Shown here: positions 62,527-64,000 of the stretch, piece after piece
Numbering within the stretch: position 1 is the first letter of the stretch
Layout: the number at the start of each line of letters is the position of its first letter
From: Petrolisthes cinctipes
Taxonomy: Eukaryota; Arthropoda; Malacostraca; Decapoda; Porcellanidae
Direction: 5' to 3'
Length of the DNA stretch: 64,000 nucleotides
Assembly: GCA_033782935.1 (NCBI GenBank)
Contig: JAWQEG010001541.1
Span: 124,001-188,000, forward strand
The notes under the pieces: generated by a model
The model's database searches: none
What the model saw: only the letters and a program-made list of their open reading frames with translations
What the model was told of the DNA's origin: nothing
Position numbers and translations under genes: made by a program

Positions 62527-62711
62527 TATTTATTTTAGCGATAAACACATAATTTGTACATATCCTAGGAATGACTCAAATAGATAATTGGATTTCTAAT
62601 TACATTCATATTAAAGGAAGAAACGTAAAAATACACATATATTTCCATACATTTATTCTAGCGATACACAATTCGTATATCTTCTAAGAATGAGACAAAT
62701 AGATCATTGGA
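62527..62711. repeat. Direct duplication of the transposase 3' end
   Basis: 62527-62592 and 62648-62711 are similar over about 65 bp: TTTAGCGATA versus TCTAGCGATACACA, then AATTTGTACATATC versus AATTCGTATATCTTC, then GAATGA followed by CAAATAGAT and ATTGG. The second copy contains the end of the Merlin transposase frame, so the first is a relic of the same coding end. Confidence 0.7.
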
Positions 62712-63662
62712 ATTTTTTCTCATCACTTTCCAGCAAAAACAATCAAGATGAGTCTGGAACAGCTGACGACCAACACCTCTCATTCTCTTCAGAATCATCA
62801 TTTTAGCGTGCAACCATGATCGCTCAATTGCCTGTGTGTGTGTTCCTGTCGCTGAATCCATATAATGTTGCTGGTGGTTCACCGTAGAATGCTGGTACCC
62901 AATGGCATTTAGGTTGCTATAAGCAGGCCACTCATCTGAATGAATCACCGAACCATATGCACATTCCCTTTCAATAATAGGGATTAGAGTGTTGCGGTCA
63001 CGCCGTTCCACCCAAAAGTACCGACAGTCTGAGCCTTGTTTAAGACCAAAAATCGTTTCTGTTGTTTTCTTTTGCTGCGTCCCTGTTCTCGGAAAGAGGA
63101 GCGTTGTCTCCATTCAGCAACCTTCCTCGGTTGTACTTCCGTCGACCAGCAAATCTTGCCTCATCAATTTGGATGGGGTTATCTGTTGTTCCGACCATCT
63201 TTCCTCGTCGTTGATGAGAAACTATGGCTGTACACACCTCTCGGCACATGTTGAACCAGTCAGTTACAGTATTGGCAGATTTTCCTGTGAGAGTCGTTAC
63301 TGTGGACATTGGTATTTCCAATACAAAGAGAAATATTAATTCTAATATTTCACACAGGCTCAGGTTGCAGTGCAATTTGTTATTCATGTCCGTATAATGG
63401 AAAAATGCATTTCCTGTACGCACAGACCGTGTGGTTTGACACCCCTTTCGAGGGCAACGTAACACAGGCTTGAATTCTCCTCGTCTGTTATGCTTCTTGC
63501 TTCTTGAACTGTATCCAAGAGATTGTGCTCTCTTAAAAATGCGAGTGCTGTTTCTTCTGTCAGAATGACTCTTCTATAAAACTCCTTCAGCAACATTTTG
63601 ATATACCCTGGATCGATGTTGACTATTTCAGGCCAAGGAGGAATCTGATTTAGGAGCTCCAT
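62658..63662 (-). pseudogene. Merlin transposase (ISXO2-like DDE), two frameshifts
   Basis: The minus strand encodes the transposase in three overlapping frames. I place the start at ATG 63662-63660 (MELLNQIPPWPEI), just inside the terminal region; an upstream ATG at 63767 would translate the terminal repeat. The first frame change is near 63460, before LRCPRKGC, the start of the zinc-ribbon-like part. The helix-turn-helix segment TVTTLTGKSANTVTDWFNMC with REVC follows. The DDE core comes next: first Asp in IQIDEARFAGRRKYNRG, a second frame change near 63105, then FGLKQG, second Asp in VIHSDEWPAYS, and Glu in AIERSWLHAK. The end is DIRIVYR with stop at 62660-62658. All three catalytic residues remain, so decay is mild. 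Confidence 0.88.
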
Positions 63663-63723
63663 TTGCTTCCTTTTATATGGCTGCACCTGGGTAGGCGACA
63701 AGTGGCGGTAGATTTTAAGCAAG

Positions 63724-63798
63724 CAGGTCACCCGGTAGACCTCAGGCTGCACCTGGGTAGGCGACATATGGCGGTAGACCTCACGCTATAGTAGCACC
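63724..63798 (-). repeat. Merlin right terminal inverted repeat
   Basis: Complement of the left repeat, ending CTATAGTAGCACC at 63798. Confidence 0.9.
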
Positions 63799-63806
63799 AA
63801 TTATTA
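63799..63806. repeat. Merlin target-site duplication, right copy
   Basis: AATTATTA, identical to 62105-62112, directly after the terminal GCACC. Confidence 0.9.
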
Positions 63807-63852
63807 TGCTAAACAGCGCTATACACTTGCGTTCCTTCTTATTAGGCACCAT
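63807..63852 (-). pseudogene. HARBI1-like: HARBI1-like nuclease, start codon segment (part before Merlin)
   Basis: ATG at 63852 starts MVPNKKERKCIALFS, a short basic leader, and then runs into the Merlin target duplication. On the other side of Merlin the same frame continues at 62104. The Merlin element therefore sits about 18 codons into this frame. Confidence 0.5.
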
Positions 63853-64000
63853 AGTTATCGTACCTCTCACGACCCATTCGACCACCTACTCTGGCTCCTG
63901 CCCGGCTGTGACTGGTCAGACGTTCGTTTGGACACCACAACAAGTGTGCCCGCCGCGTGCACAAGCGGTAAGCCCGTAAACAGGCGAACAGCTCACTTGT

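Larger units (their letters stand above)
62113..63798 (-). mobile_element. Merlin DNA transposon (IS1016/IS1595-related)
   Basis: A 1686-bp span, including a nested 262-bp MITE, with exact 8-bp target duplications AATTATTA. Merlin elements make 8-9-bp duplications and encode an ISXO2/IS1016-type transposase, both of which are present. Terminal inverted repeats are about 75 bp with three mismatches. Each end also carries a second subterminal copy of CTACCGCC...TCGCCTACCCAGGT (62487-62514 and the complement of 63685-63712, 28 bp identical). The transposase frame is broken, so this copy is not autonomous. Confidence 0.9.
61754..64000 (-). mobile_element. PIF/Harbinger-like element, internally deleted, runs off window
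   Basis: The left terminus GGCCCGTCCACACGATCG follows TAA, a usual PIF/Harbinger target. Bases 61788-61829 match the complement of 63959-64000 over about 42 bp, so the window end lies inside the right inverted repeat and the right terminus should fall about 34 bp beyond. The interior carries an N-terminal HARBI1-like nuclease fragment on the minus strand. The rest of the nuclease is gone, and the frame runs straight into the left terminal region. A Merlin transposon (62113-63798) is inserted within it. Confidence 0.65.

Overview
The window looks like nuclear DNA from an arthropod, most plausibly a decapod crustacean. The support is circumstantial: no prokaryotic gene organisation, AT-rich non-coding DNA, a very large satellite array, arthropod-telomere-like GGTTA/TTAGG repeats, and a mixture of BEL/Pao, hAT, Merlin, PIF/Harbinger, TTAA-flanked and non-LTR elements. 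I recognise no intact host gene.

Region 1 (1-47550) is one head-to-tail satellite array. The full unit is about 177 bp and is itself a dimer of two diverged halves of 88 and 89 bp that share the same ordered blocks. Shortened units (about 147 and 158-159 bp) recur with fixed junctions. Units are arranged in nested higher-order repeats with offsets of 1639, 4910/5588, 4638-5343, 1826-2169, 1116 and 1968-2012 bp. A 700-bp terminal-inverted-repeat element sits in the array twice (708-1407 and 6296-6995) and was copied together with the satellite. The many open frames across the array are by-products of the repeat.

Region 2 (47551-50236) begins at an abrupt array edge. It holds a 2.3-kb hAT element (47908-50228) with an exact 8-bp target duplication, clustered ACCCTAG subterminal motifs and a decayed C-terminal transposase.

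Region 3 (50237-61600) is intergenic DNA with scattered elements: five copies of a roughly 160-bp TTAA-flanked fold-back MITE, a pyrimidine-rich tract, a 5'-truncated BEL/Pao retrotransposon (53785-57210) with its 3' LTR, a small MITE at 57880-58006, and one unrecognised exon-like frame (59951-60451) carrying a 72-bp tandem duplication.

Region 4 (61614-64000) is a stack of four insertions. A non-LTR reverse transcriptase fragment is interrupted by a PIF/Harbinger-like element (61754 to beyond the window end). A Merlin transposon (62113-63798, 8-bp target duplication) lies inside the start of the Harbinger nuclease frame. A 262-bp MITE carrying telomere-like repeats (62202-62463, 9-bp target duplication) lies inside the Merlin terminal region. 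All transposase and polyprotein frames in the window are broken, so none looks autonomous.
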